This document shows, one piece after another, positions 48,719-57,854 of a stretch of DNA of 64,000 nt. Position numbers and translations under genes: made by a program. How positions within the stretch are numbered: the stretch's first letter is position 1; the number at the start of each line of letters is the position of its first letter. The stretch spans positions 310,001 to 374,000 of the forward strand of contig NZ_NEVT01000008.1 in the NCBI RefSeq assembly GCF_002261345.1, given 5' to 3'. The notes under the pieces were generated by a model. The model worked only from the letters and a program-made list of their open reading frames with translations, made no database searches and was not told the DNA's origin. This stretch comes from Bordetella genomosp. 2. Lineage in GTDB: Bacteria > Pseudomonadota > Gammaproteobacteria > Burkholderiales > Burkholderiaceae_B.

Positions 48719-49620
48719 ACGCCGTGCAAATCGCGCTGGAAGGCGCCAGCAAGCACTACGGCGCCCATCGCGCGCTCGACCGCGTCGACCTGCAACTCAA
48801 CGCCGGCGAGTGCGTGGCGCTGGCCGGCCACAACGGCGCGGGCAAGAGCACGCTGATCAAGCTGGTGCTGGGCCTGATCCGGCCCACCCACGGCCGCGTG
48901 CGCCTGCTGGGCCACGACGCCGCCAGCCGGCCGGCCGCCCGGCTGCGCCACGACATCGGCTACCTGCCCGAAACCGTCGCCCTGCACCCCGCCATGACCG
49001 GCGCCGAAACCCTGGACTTCTACGCGCGCCTGAAGCGCCAGCCGCTGGCGCGCAACGCGGCGCTGCTCGACAAGGTCGGCATTGCCGACGCCGCGCGCCG
49101 GCGCGTCGGCGGCTATTCCAAGGGCATGCGGCAGCGGCTGGCGCTGGCCCAGGCCTTGCTGGGCCAGCCCCGCATCCTGCTGCTGGACGAACCCACCACC
49201 GGGCTGGACCCGGCCTCGCGCCTGATGTTCTACGACATCGTGCGCGAGCTGCGCGACCAGGGCGCCGCCGTGCTGGTCAGCACCCACGCGCTGGCCGAGA
49301 TCGCCGACCACGTCGACCGGGTCGTCGTCATGAAGAGCGGCCACAAGATCGCCGACGGCAGCCTGTCGCAGCTGCGCCGCGCCATCGACGTGCCGGTGCG
49401 CATCGGCATCACCCTGGCGGTCGACGCCGCGGCCGGCGCGCTGCCGCCGCCATGGCGCCAGACCGGCCCCGCCCGCTTCGAACGGACCTGCGCCGAACAC
49501 GACAAGGTCGAGGCCGTCCGCGCGCTCGGCGCCATCGACCTGCCCATCGCCGACCTCCACGTGCACATCCCCAGCCTGGACGAGATCTACGCCCACCTGC
49601 TCGAACGGAACCCCGTATGA
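48715..49620 (+). CDS. nosF: NosF, ABC transporter ATP-binding protein
   Basis: 301 residues. Walker A GHNGAGKSTLIKLVLG, signature GGYSKGMRQRLALAQALLG, Walker B ILLLDEPTTGLDPASR, and H-loop VSTHALAEIADHVD. It pairs with NosY. Its start and stop both overlap neighbours by four bases (ATGA). Confidence 0.95.
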   Translation: MNAVQIALEGASKHYGAHRALDRVDLQLNAGECVALAGHNGAGKSTLIKLVLGLIRPTHGRVRLLGHDAASRPAARLRHDIGYLPETVALHPAMTGAETLDFYARLKRQPLARNAALLDKVGIADAARRRVGGYSKGMRQRLALAQALLGQPRILLLDEPTTGLDPASRLMFYDIVRELRDQGAAVLVSTHALAEIADHVDRVVVMKSGHKIADGSLSQLRRAIDVPVRIGITLAVDAAAGALPPPWRQTGPARFERTCAEHDKVEAVRALGAIDLPIADLHVHIPSLDEIYAHLLERNPV

Positions 49621-50447
49621 ACGCCGTATTCACCATCGTCGGCAAGGAAATCCGCGACGGCCTGCGCAACCGCTGGGTGCTCGCCACCGCGCTGCTGCTG
49701 GCCGCGCTGGCCCTGTCGCTGGGCTTCCTGGGCAGCTCGCCCACCGGCGCGGTCAAGGTCGACCCACTTACCGTCACCGTGGTCAGCCTGTCCAGCCTGT
49801 CGATCTTCCTGGTGCCGCTCATCGCCATGCTGCTGGCCTACGACGCCATCGTCGGCGAAGCCGACCGCGGCACCCTGGCCCTGCTGCTCAGCTACCCCGT
49901 GTCGCGCTGGCAGGTCATCGTCGGCAAATTCGTCGGGCACCTGGCCATCCTGGCGCTGGCCACCACCGCCGGCTACGGCTTTGCCGGCCTGGCCCTGCAG
50001 CTTGCCCATGGCGGCGCCGATGCCGCCGCCTGGCGCCCTTTCGCCTTCCTGATCGCCGCCAGCGTGCTGCTGGGCGCCAGCTTCCTGGCCATGGGCTACC
50101 TGGTCAGCACCCTGGTGCGCGAGCGCGCCACCGCCGCCGGCATCGCCATCGGCGTATGGCTGTTCTTCGTGGTCATCTACGACATGGCCCTGCTCGGCCT
50201 GCTGGCCGCCGACCAGGGCCGCACCGTCACCGCCGGCCTGCTCAACGTGCTGCTGCTGCTCAACCCCTCCGACGTCTACCGCCTGATGAACCTGACCGGC
50301 TTCGAGAACATCTCCATGTACGCCGGCATGGCCGGCGTCAGCGGCCAGGCCAGCCTGGGCACCGCCACCCTGGCCATCGCGCAACTGCTGTGGATCGCCA
50401 TCCCGTTCCTGCTGGCCGCCATCGCCTTCCAGAGAAAATCCCTATGA
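49617..50447 (+). CDS. nosY: NosY, ABC transporter permease
   Basis: 276 residues with six predicted membrane segments. FTIVGKEIRDGLRNRWVLAT is the ABC-2 opening; DAIVGEADRGTLALLLSYPV is family typical. It forms the NosDFY complex. Overlaps nosF and nosL by ATGA. Confidence 0.94.
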   Translation: MNAVFTIVGKEIRDGLRNRWVLATALLLAALALSLGFLGSSPTGAVKVDPLTVTVVSLSSLSIFLVPLIAMLLAYDAIVGEADRGTLALLLSYPVSRWQVIVGKFVGHLAILALATTAGYGFAGLALQLAHGGADAAAWRPFAFLIAASVLLGASFLAMGYLVSTLVRERATAAGIAIGVWLFFVVIYDMALLGLLAADQGRTVTAGLLNVLLLLNPSDVYRLMNLTGFENISMYAGMAGVSGQASLGTATLAIAQLLWIAIPFLLAAIAFQRKSL

Positions 50448-51016
50448 GCGCGCCGCGCAACCTGCCCGCCCGCCTCCGGCCGGCCGCCTGCGCCGTCCTG
50501 CTGGCCCTGCTGGCCGCGTGCGGCGGCGACGACCGGCAAGCCGCCTCGGCCCCGCCGCCGGCGGCCATCACCGTGGACGCCGTCGGCCACTACTGCGGCA
50601 TGGCCCTCAATGAACACGTCGGCCCCAAAGGCCAGATCTTCCTCGACGGCCGCGACACCCCGGTGTGGTTCTCGACCGTGAAACAGGTCTTCGCCTACAC
50701 CGTGCTGCCCGAGGAACCCAAGACCATCCGCGCCATCTACGTCAACGACATGGCCGGCGCCGAACGCGGCGTCGCGCCCGACCCCGCCGCCTGGATCGAC
50801 GCGCGCCGCGCCTACTACGTCATCGAAGGCGGCTACATCGGCGGCATGGGCGCCGAAGACGCCCTGCCCTTCGGCCGGCGCGACCAGGCCGAGGCCTTCG
50901 CCCAGGCCCATGGCGGGCGCGTCGTCGCTTTCCACGACATGCCCGAAAGCTACATCTTCTCTTACGACGCGCCGCCGCCCGCGCCGGCCCCTGACTCGTC
51001 CGGATCCACGCCATGA
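50444..51016 (+). CDS. nosL: NosL, copper-chaperone lipoprotein
   Basis: 190 residues. The lipobox LLALLAACGG puts it in the membrane as a lipoprotein facing the periplasm. The Cu(I) motif is HYCGMALNEHVGPKGQIFLD. It hands copper to NosZ through NosD. A Pro-rich tail ends the protein. ATGA overlaps on both sides. Confidence 0.94.
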   Translation: MSAPRNLPARLRPAACAVLLALLAACGGDDRQAASAPPPAAITVDAVGHYCGMALNEHVGPKGQIFLDGRDTPVWFSTVKQVFAYTVLPEEPKTIRAIYVNDMAGAERGVAPDPAAWIDARRAYYVIEGGYIGGMGAEDALPFGRRDQAEAFAQAHGGRVVAFHDMPESYIFSYDAPPPAPAPDSSGSTP

Positions 51017-52059
51017 ACCCACCCGTCCGCGCCCGCCGCCGCTTCCTCGGCATCACCGCCGCCGTCTCCGCCTGGGCCCTGGTCCCCGCCAGCCTGCGCC
51101 CGGCCCGCGCCGCCAGCGCCACGCCCACCGCGCAATGGCGCGGCGTCGCGCTCGGCGCCGACGCCGAACTGCGGCTCTACCACCCCGACCCGCGCGCCGC
51201 CCGGCGCCTGCTCGACCAGGCCCTGGCCGAAGTCCAGCGCCTGGAAAAGCTCTTCAGCCTGTATCGCCCAGACAGCGCGCTGGTCGCCCTGAACCGCCAG
51301 GGCCATCTGGACCAGCCGCCCGCCGACCTGCTGCGCCTCTTGAGCGAAAGCGCGCACTACAGCCGCCTGACCGACGGTGCCTTCGACCCCAGCGTGCAGG
51401 CCCTATGGCAGGTCTATGTCGACCACTTCGCGCGCCCGGGCGCCGCCCCGGACGGCCCCGACGCCGCCACCCTGCAGGCCGCGCTGGCCCGCGTCGACCA
51501 CCGCGCCATCCAGGCCGGCCCCGCGCGCATCGCCTTGCTGCGTCCCGGCATGGCCCTGACCCTGAACGGCATCGCCCAGGGCTACATCACCGACCGCGTC
51601 ACCGAACTGCTGCGCGCCGGCGGCCTGGACCGCGCCCTGGTGGACCTGGGCGAAATCCGCGGCCTGGACCGATCCGCCCCCGGCCAGTCCGCCCCATGGC
51701 GCGTCGGCCTGGCCCAGCCCCAGGACGCCGAGCGCATCCACACCACCGTGGAAATCCGCAACCAGGCCATTGCCACCTCGAGCGGCTACGGCACCCCGCT
51801 GGATCCGGCCGGCCGCCACAGCCACCTGTTCGACCCGCGCACCGGCCGCGCCCAGCCGCGCTACCGCAGCGTCTCGGTGGCCGCCCCCAGCGCCACCACC
51901 GCCGATGCCCTATCCACCGCTTTCTCGCACATGCCGCTGGACGCCACGGCACCGCTGGTACGCCAGCTGGGACTGCGGGCCTGGTTCGTGCTGGCCGACG
52001 GCAGCGTCACGGCACAAGGCCGGGACGCCCCGAGCGCGAAGTCCAAAGACCGCATATAA
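51013..52059 (+). CDS. nosX: NosX, ApbE-type FAD:protein FMN transferase
   Basis: 348 residues. A twin-arginine-like signal RARRRFLGITAAVSAWALVP, then ApbE motifs DPSVQALWQVYVD, LTLNGIAQGYITDRV and SGYGTPLDPAGRHSHLFDPR. It attaches FMN to NosR in the periplasm. Last gene of the nos cluster, coupled to nosL; a tRNA-Leu follows after 53 bases. Confidence 0.93.
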   Translation: MNPPVRARRRFLGITAAVSAWALVPASLRPARAASATPTAQWRGVALGADAELRLYHPDPRAARRLLDQALAEVQRLEKLFSLYRPDSALVALNRQGHLDQPPADLLRLLSESAHYSRLTDGAFDPSVQALWQVYVDHFARPGAAPDGPDAATLQAALARVDHRAIQAGPARIALLRPGMALTLNGIAQGYITDRVTELLRAGGLDRALVDLGEIRGLDRSAPGQSAPWRVGLAQPQDAERIHTTVEIRNQAIATSSGYGTPLDPAGRHSHLFDPRTGRAQPRYRSVSVAAPSATTADALSTAFSHMPLDATAPLVRQLGLRAWFVLADGSVTAQGRDAPSAKSKDRI

Positions 52060-52112
52060 TCGCGAGTTCCTCTCCACGCCAACCCGCTTGTCGAGGTTGC
52101 GCGCCCCCCCGT

Positions 52113-52197
52113 GCCCGGGTGGTGAAATTGGTAGACGCAGGGGACTCAAAATCCCCCGCCGCAAGGCGTGCCGGTTCGATTCCGGCCCCGGGCACCA
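52113..52197 (+). tRNA. tRNA-Leu(CAA), CCA encoded
   Basis: 85 nt with a long variable arm, as expected for a class II tRNA. Acceptor GCCCGGG/CCCGGGC pairs fully; the anticodon stem-loop GGGGA-CTCAAAA-TCCCC gives CAA (reads UUG); T loop TTCGATT; 3' end A-CCA. Confidence 0.95.
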
Positions 52198-52251
52198 TCC
52201 AGCACACCCCTCGCGCCCCCCACTCACCTCCTGGCCCCTCTCGGTCGAACA

Positions 52252-53073
52252 CTATAAATAACTCGCTCGCCATTCCCGCGGCGACTGTCCCGACTGCGCC
52301 TTGAACGCGCGGGACAGCGCGGCTTCGCTGCCGTATCCCACCTCGGCGGCGATGATCTTCAAGGGGCGGCCGCGGCGCAACGCCTTCTGCGCCAGCCGCA
52401 CCCGCCAGCCTTGCAGATACTGTCCCGGCGTCAGGCCGACCTTGTCGCGGAAGGTAGTGGCGAACACGCTGCGCGACATGCCGGCGGCATTCGCCAGTTC
52501 GTCCAGGGTCCAGTCCCGCGCCGGCGCTTCGTGCATCGCCACTAGCGCGTTGCGCAGGCGCGGATGCGACAGGCCGGACAGCAGGCCGCCATGTACCGCA
52601 CCGCTTTCCATCAACTGGCGCAGGACCTGGATCATCACCACTTCGAACAGCCGCTCGATCAGCGCGACGCGGCCGCAGCGCTGTTCGAAGGCTTCCTCGA
52701 ACAGCAGCGCCAGCACCGGCTCGGCGCCTGCGATGTCTTCGAGCGGCAGGCAGACCACGTCCGGCAGCGCCGCGGCGATCGGATTGCCCGCGCCGCCCTC
52801 GAATGACAGGTTCGCGCACACCATGTCCGCGCCGCGCGCCGGGTCGGTGACGAAGTGATGCGTCAGGGGCCGCGGGAACAACAGCAGGCTGGGACGCGCG
52901 ACGGGCAGCAAGTCCGTGCCGTAGCGCACCTCGACCCAGCCGCTGCGCACCAGGTGCAGCTGTCCGTGCGCGCCATCGCTGTGCACCGTGTTGAGGCCGC
53001 ACAGCGCGCCCGTGTTGAACACCTGGGCGTTCACCGGGAAATGCGCCATCAATGCCGCGAGCCGGTCAGCCAT
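52252..53073 (-). CDS. AraC-family transcriptional regulator
   Basis: 273 residues. N-terminal cupin-type ligand domain ([33 protein letters not shown]) and C-terminal AraC pair of HTHs ([40 protein letters not shown]). The start at 53073 ([13 protein letters not shown]) is used. It is divergent from the chloroperoxidase-like gene, with a 150-base gap, and is its probable regulator. Confidence 0.9.
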   Translation of the reverse strand: MADRLAALMAHFPVNAQVFNTGALCGLNTVHSDGAHGQLHLVRSGWVEVRYGTDLLPVARPSLLLFPRPLTHHFVTDPARGADMVCANLSFEGGAGNPIAAALPDVVCLPLEDIAGAEPVLALLFEEAFEQRCGRVALIERLFEVVMIQVLRQLMESGAVHGGLLSGLSHPRLRNALVAMHEAPARDWTLDELANAAGMSRSVFATTFRDKVGLTPGQYLQGWRVRLAQKALRRGRPLKIIAAEVGYGSEAALSRAFKAQSGQSPREWRASYL

Positions 53074-53223
53074 GGCAGTACTCCTGATCAAGTTTTCCGT
53101 ATTTTACGTCACCTGGAGTTTCGCCTGGGCGCGCAGAATGCGTCTTACCGGGTCCACCCGCCCGGCCAGCCCACTGATTCGGAAACCCTTCCCCGTCCTC
53201 TACGCAACTCAGGAGTTACTGCC

Positions 53224-54177
53224 ATGAAAACCACCACCCGCACCATCGCCGCCGGCCTGCTGGCGGCTTCGCTGCAAGCCGGCGCCGCCGAGCACGCCTC
53301 GCAACCCGCCTCTCCCGCGCAAATCGCCGCGCGCGCCACGGTAGACGGCAACTACATCGTCACGGCCGACGGCGTGCGCCTGTACTACAAGGACTGGGGC
53401 CCGAAGGATGGCCCGGTCGTCACCCTCAGCCACGGATGGCCGCTCAGTTCGGACAGCTGGGAATCGCAGATGATCTTCCTGGCCGACCATGGCTACCGAG
53501 TGATCGCCCACGACCGGCGCGGTCATGGACGGTCCAGCCAGCCCTGGGACGGCAACGACATGGACCACTATGCCGACGATCTCGCTGCCGTGATCACCGC
53601 CCTCGACGTGAAGGACGTCACCGCGGTGGGGTTTTCCACCGGCGGCGGCGAAGTGGCGCGCTATATCGGCCGCCATGGCACCAGCCGGATCAAGAAGGCC
53701 GTGCTGGTCAGCGCGGTGCCGCCGCTGATGCTGCGCACGGCGGACAACCCGAACGGGCTGCCGCTGGAAGTCTTCGACGGCATTCGCAAGGCCTCGCTGG
53801 AGAACCGCTCGCAGCTGTACCTGGACCTCGCGTCCGGCCCGTTCTACGGCTTCAACCGTCCCGGCGCCAAGGTTTCGCAAGGCCTGGTCAACAGTTGGTG
53901 GGCGCAGGGCATGCAGGCCGGCCACAAGAACACCTACGATTCCATCGCGGCCTTCTCGGCCACGGATTTCCGCGCGGACCTGAAGAAGTTCGACGTGCCC
54001 ACCTTGGTGATCCACGGCGATGACGACCAGATCGTGCCGCTCGACATTTCCGGCAAGGCGTCGGCCGCGCAGATCAAGGGGGCGAAGCTGATCGTCTACC
54101 CCGGCGCGCCGCATGGCCTGACCGACACCCACAAGGCGCGCTTCAATCAGGACCTGCTGGATTTCCTCGAGGACTGA
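53224..54177 (+). CDS. Exported alpha/beta hydrolase, non-heme chloroperoxidase-like
   Basis: 317 residues. Signal peptide ([19 protein letters not shown]) then a perhydrolase-type fold: oxyanion [13 protein letters not shown], nucleophile [15 protein letters not shown], acid in HGDDDQIVP and base His in [11 protein letters not shown]. Family members are esterases with cofactor-free haloperoxidase or perhydrolase side activity. Periplasmic location is inferred from the signal peptide, unusual for the family. Confidence 0.85.
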   Translation: MKTTTRTIAAGLLAASLQAGAAEHASQPASPAQIAARATVDGNYIVTADGVRLYYKDWGPKDGPVVTLSHGWPLSSDSWESQMIFLADHGYRVIAHDRRGHGRSSQPWDGNDMDHYADDLAAVITALDVKDVTAVGFSTGGGEVARYIGRHGTSRIKKAVLVSAVPPLMLRTADNPNGLPLEVFDGIRKASLENRSQLYLDLASGPFYGFNRPGAKVSQGLVNSWWAQGMQAGHKNTYDSIAAFSATDFRADLKKFDVPTLVIHGDDDQIVPLDISGKASAAQIKGAKLIVYPGAPHGLTDTHKARFNQDLLDFLED

Positions 54178-54285
54178 GCCGGCCGCCAGGCGCTACCGGC
54201 CGCGGGAGCATGTCCCGCGGTCGTTCGCGGCCCGCGCCCTGTTGCCGGATCCGCAACAGGGCGCGGGCTTTGGCCTTGTGCCCGG

Positions 54286-55308
54286 CTATTGCGGCGCGAA
54301 CCCGGCCAGCGTGATCTTGCCGATAGCCTGGCCGCTCTCCAGCAGCGCATGGGCCCGGCGCAGGTTCTGCGCGTTGATCGTCCCCAGCGACTGGGCATGG
54401 GTCGAGGCGATCTTGCCCTGGTCGGCCAGCCCGGCCACCTCGCGCAGGATCTCGTGCTGGCGGGCGATATCGGCGGTTCCCAGCAGCGGCCGGGTGAACA
54501 TGAATTCCCAATGGATCGACAGGCTCTTGCGCTTGAGCGGCAAGATGTCGAGCGACTTCGGGTCGTCGATGAGCGCGATGCGCCCCTGCGGGGCGATGAG
54601 CGCCACGATGTCGTCCAGGTAGCGGTCGGTATGCGTGGTGGAAAAGACGAAGGCCGGCGCCCCCAGGCCCAGGGCTTCGACCTGCGGGGCCAGCGGCTGG
54701 CGGTGGTCGATGACGTGATGGGCGCCCAGCCTGGTGGCCCATGCGACGCTCTCCGGCCGCGAGGCGGTCGCGATGACGGTCAGGCCGGTCAGGGCGCGCG
54801 CCAGCTGGATGGTGATGGAGCCGACGCCGCCGGCCCCGCCGATCACCACGATGGCATCGGCCGCGCCCGCCACGGGCTGCCCGACCCGCAAGCGGTCGAA
54901 CAAAGTCTCCCAGGCGGTCAGCGCGGTCAGAGGCAGCGCCGCGGCCTGTTCGTCGCCGAGCGTGGCCGGCGCATGGGCGGCGATGCGCGCGTCCACCGCC
55001 TGCAGCTCGGCGCAAGAGCCCTGCCGGTCGATCGCGCCCGCATAGAACACCCGGTCGCCGGGCTTGAATCCCGTCACGCGGGAGCCGACCGCCCGTACGC
55101 GGCCCACGGCATCCCAGCCCGGGATGCGCCAGGCGCCGGCGGCGGGCTGCGCGGACGCGCGCACTTTGGTATCGACAGGATTGACGGCGATGGCCTGCAC
55201 TTCGACCAGCAGGTCGTGTTCGCCGTAGTCAGGGTCGGGCAGGTCGAGGTCGACCAGGGCGCGGGGATCGGCAATCGGTAGCGGCTGGTTGAAACCGACG
55301 GCTTTCAT
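54286..55308 (-). CDS. Zinc-type alcohol dehydrogenase-like / quinone oxidoreductase (MDR)
   Basis: 340 residues. MDR core: VEVQAIAVNPVDTKVRASAQ, PGWDAVGRVRAVGSRVTGFK and the NADPH motif VIGGAGGVGSITIQLA. It lacks the Cys/His catalytic zinc set, so it is of the quinone-reductase (ZADH/QOR) type. The start at 55308 has GGAG; an ATG four codons earlier is possible. It is divergent from hxlR, which likely controls it in response to quinones or aldehydes. Confidence 0.87.
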   Translation of the reverse strand: MKAVGFNQPLPIADPRALVDLDLPDPDYGEHDLLVEVQAIAVNPVDTKVRASAQPAAGAWRIPGWDAVGRVRAVGSRVTGFKPGDRVFYAGAIDRQGSCAELQAVDARIAAHAPATLGDEQAAALPLTALTAWETLFDRLRVGQPVAGAADAIVVIGGAGGVGSITIQLARALTGLTVIATASRPESVAWATRLGAHHVIDHRQPLAPQVEALGLGAPAFVFSTTHTDRYLDDIVALIAPQGRIALIDDPKSLDILPLKRKSLSIHWEFMFTRPLLGTADIARQHEILREVAGLADQGKIASTHAQSLGTINAQNLRRAHALLESGQAIGKITLAGFAPQ

Positions 55309-55410
55309 GGCGTGCTCCATTCAGTGAATAATGGATGCCATTTTTGCCGTTATTGCCGGTCTTGGTAAGAACGCACATATTTTGCATATAGTGTCGAAAA
55401 AGGTACTGTC

Positions 55411-55806
55411 ATGGCCCGCACCCCGCATCAATCCTTCACCTGCGCCGCCGGCTGCACCGTCGAGGCCACGCTCAACCTGATCGGCGGCAAGTGGAAAGGC
55501 GTCATCCTGTACCGCCTGCTCACCGAACAGGTACTGCGCTTCAACGAACTGCGCCGCCTGCTGCCCAGCATCACGCAGCGCATGCTCACCAACCAGCTGC
55601 GCGAGCTGGAAGGCGACGGCCTGATCACCCGCAAGGTCTATCCCGAGGTGCCGCCCAAGGTGGAGTACCGCCTGAGCCAGTACGGCCAGACGCTGGCCCC
55701 GGTCATCCATGCGCTGAAGGCGTGGGGCGACGCCCATATCCAGGGCGGCGCGCGCCAGGCCCAGGGCCGGCAGGAGGCCAGGCTCAGGCGCCCGGCGCCG
55801 GGATGA
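55411..55806 (+). CDS. HxlR-family winged-helix regulator
   Basis: 131 residues. CTVEATLNLIGGKWKGVILY, LRFNELRRLLPSITQRMLTN and GLITRKVYPEVPPKVEYRLS are the family pattern. Cys near residues 11 and 15 are candidates for redox or electrophile sensing, as in YodB/QorR. It is divergent from the MDR gene. The last 23 bases overlap the end of the convergent reductase gene. Confidence 0.9.
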   Translation: MARTPHQSFTCAAGCTVEATLNLIGGKWKGVILYRLLTEQVLRFNELRRLLPSITQRMLTNQLRELEGDGLITRKVYPEVPPKVEYRLSQYGQTLAPVIHALKAWGDAHIQGGARQAQGRQEARLRRPAPG

Positions 55807-56875
55807 TCTTGCGGTCGGCCAGCACCCGCAGCCAATGGTGTACGCACTCTTCAGTGTCGTAGACCTGCGTGAAGCCCGCCTGCTTGATCTTCACGGTGCT
55901 GACGAAGGCGGGCGCGGGCGCCGCGCGCAGGCCATAGCCGAATCGCGCGTCGGCCGAGTAATGCGACTGGCCCAGCAGTTCCTCCATGCCGAGCGGCCGC
56001 AGCCCGTGTTTCTTGACGATCTGTGCCCACAGCGTCGCGCGGCTGGGCAGGTACTCGGCCAGGCACAGGGGCTGGTCCGGGCCCGGCTCGACTTGCAGCA
56101 AGGCGGCCAGGCCGGGCCACAGATCGCGCCAGCTGAAGACTTCGCCGTTGGTCAGGTTGTAGTGCTCGCCCCAGGCGCGCGGGTTGCCGGCCGCCCAGAC
56201 GGCGGCGTCGCCGATCAGGCGCGCGTCCACCGCTTCGCGCGGGTACGGAATGTGGCCGGGATAGCTGAACGCCCTGCCCTCTTCCCGGCACAGCGCGGCA
56301 TACACGCCGATGACCGGGATGGTGTTCATGGCCACGCCCACGTTGGGTCCCAGCACGATGGCGGGACGGAAGATGGTCCAGCCGAAGCCGTGTTGGCCGG
56401 CCTGCTCGCGGATGTAGTCTTCCTGGAACCAGTATGAATTCGGATGGTCGTCGCGCGGCTCGCGCTCGCGCGCGGGGATGCGGATGGGATGCAGGTGGAC
56501 GCCGTACGCCTTGGTCCCCTGCAGCAGCGTGACATGCCGCAGGTGCGCCGTGCGGGCCAGCGGCTCGATCACGTTCTTGATCATGGCCAGGTTGGTGGCC
56601 ATTTGTTCCGGGTCCCGCCAGCCGGCGATCAGGGTCGGCTTTTCGTAGACCGCGGCGTAGACCACGTGGCTCACTTGCGGCAGGCGCCCGAAGGCGGCCT
56701 GGCAGGCGGCGGCGTCCTGCAGGTCGACGGGCAAGTGCGTGAACGGCCGCTCGCTGAAGACTTCGGGACGGCGCCGCGAAACCGCGACCACGTCCCAGCC
56801 CGCGTTCAGGAACGAATCGACCGCCGCGGTGCCCACCAGGCCGCTGGCGCCGGTAATCAGTACGGTACGAGGCAT
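55784..56875 (-). CDS. NAD(P)-dependent short-chain reductase, P5betaR / epimerase type
   Basis: 363 residues. VLITGASGLVGTAAVDSFLN is the NADP-binding start; QGTKAYGVHLHPIRIPARER and NSYWFQEDYIREQ are the region with the catalytic Tyr/Lys variant of progesterone 5beta-reductase-like enzymes. It could reduce an enone or ketone. It is the last gene of the AtuA operon, starting 7 bases after the Bug stop. Confidence 0.85.
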   Translation of the reverse strand: MPRTVLITGASGLVGTAAVDSFLNAGWDVVAVSRRRPEVFSERPFTHLPVDLQDAAACQAAFGRLPQVSHVVYAAVYEKPTLIAGWRDPEQMATNLAMIKNVIEPLARTAHLRHVTLLQGTKAYGVHLHPIRIPAREREPRDDHPNSYWFQEDYIREQAGQHGFGWTIFRPAIVLGPNVGVAMNTIPVIGVYAALCREEGRAFSYPGHIPYPREAVDARLIGDAAVWAAGNPRAWGEHYNLTNGEVFSWRDLWPGLAALLQVEPGPDQPLCLAEYLPSRATLWAQIVKKHGLRPLGMEELLGQSHYSADARFGYGLRAAPAPAFVSTVKIKQAGFTQVYDTEECVHHWLRVLADRKIIPAPGA

Positions 56876-56882
56876 GGCCGCG

Positions 56883-57854
56883 TCAATCCATGACCAGGTT
56901 GATCTGCTTGAACAGCGTCTTGAAGCGCTCGAACTCGTCGCGCATGCGCTGGCCGAACGCGGCGCGGCTGTCCGAGGCCGCCACGATGCCCAGGCTGGCG
57001 AACTTCGCCTGCACGTCGGGACTGGCCACCGCCTTGGCGATTTCGTCGTGCAGGCGGTCCAGGATCTCGGTGGGCGTGCCGGCCGGCGCCACGATGCCAT
57101 ACCAGGCCACGCTCTCGGCGCCCGGCAGGCCGGCCTCGGCCACCGTGGGCACGTCGGGCAGCAGCGGCGAGCGCTTCGCGTCGGCGACCGCGATGGCCCG
57201 CAGCTGGCCGGATTTCACGAACGACAGGATCGGCGGCACGCCGCTGATGACGATCTGGGTGCGGCCGCCCAGCGTGTCGGTGATGGCTTCGCTGTTGCCC
57301 TTGTACGGCACGTGCAGGATGCGGGTCTTCGACAGGTGCTGGAACAGCTCGCCGGCGATGTGGCCGCTGGTGCCGACGCCGGCCGACGCGAAGCTGACCT
57401 TGTCGGGGTTGGCCTTGATGTAGGCGATCAGTTCCTGCAGGTTCTGTACCGGCAGCGACGGATTGACCAGGATGACGTTGGGGCCGGTGGCGATCAGGGC
57501 GACCGGCGCCAGGTCCTTCATGGAGTCGTAGGGCATCCGGGAGCGCGCGTTCGGGTTGACGGTAATGGGTCCGGCGGAGGCGAAGCCGATGGTGTAGCCG
57601 TCCTTGTCGGCCTTGGCGACGATGTCGGTGCCCAGGTCGCCGCCGGCGCCCGGCTTGTTCTCGACGATCACGGGCTGGCCCAGTTGCTCGGACAGCGGCT
57701 TGGCCACCAGGCGGGCGATGATGTCGATGGAGCTGCCGGGGCCGTAGGTGGCGATCAGGCGGATGGGGCGCGCGGGCCAGGTGGTGGCCGCCTGGACGGC
57801 GGCCGCCGTGGCCAGGCCGAAGGCCAGGCCGGCGATCAAGCGGTGCAGCTTCAT
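56883..57854 (-). CDS. Bug-family TTT substrate-binding protein
   Basis: 323 residues. Signal peptide (LIAGLAFGLATAAAVQAATT) then WPARPIRLIATYGPGSSIDI, IVENKPGAGGDLGTDIVAKA and SLLPDVPTVAEAG-type motifs. AGGAG precedes the ATG at 57854, which overlaps the SMP-30 stop (ATGA). It is the receptor of the AtuA-type operon; ligand unknown. Confidence 0.92.
   Translation of the reverse strand: MKLHRLIAGLAFGLATAAAVQAATTWPARPIRLIATYGPGSSIDIIARLVAKPLSEQLGQPVIVENKPGAGGDLGTDIVAKADKDGYTIGFASAGPITVNPNARSRMPYDSMKDLAPVALIATGPNVILVNPSLPVQNLQELIAYIKANPDKVSFASAGVGTSGHIAGELFQHLSKTRILHVPYKGNSEAITDTLGGRTQIVISGVPPILSFVKSGQLRAIAVADAKRSPLLPDVPTVAEAGLPGAESVAWYGIVAPAGTPTEILDRLHDEIAKAVASPDVQAKFASLGIVAASDSRAAFGQRMRDEFERFKTLFKQINLVMD

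Noticed and set aside
55374-55393. Imperfect dyad CACATAT-TTTGC-ATATAGTG between the MDR gene and hxlR
   Set aside because: A plausible HxlR site by position, but arms are mismatched and only one copy is seen, so not listed as an operator.
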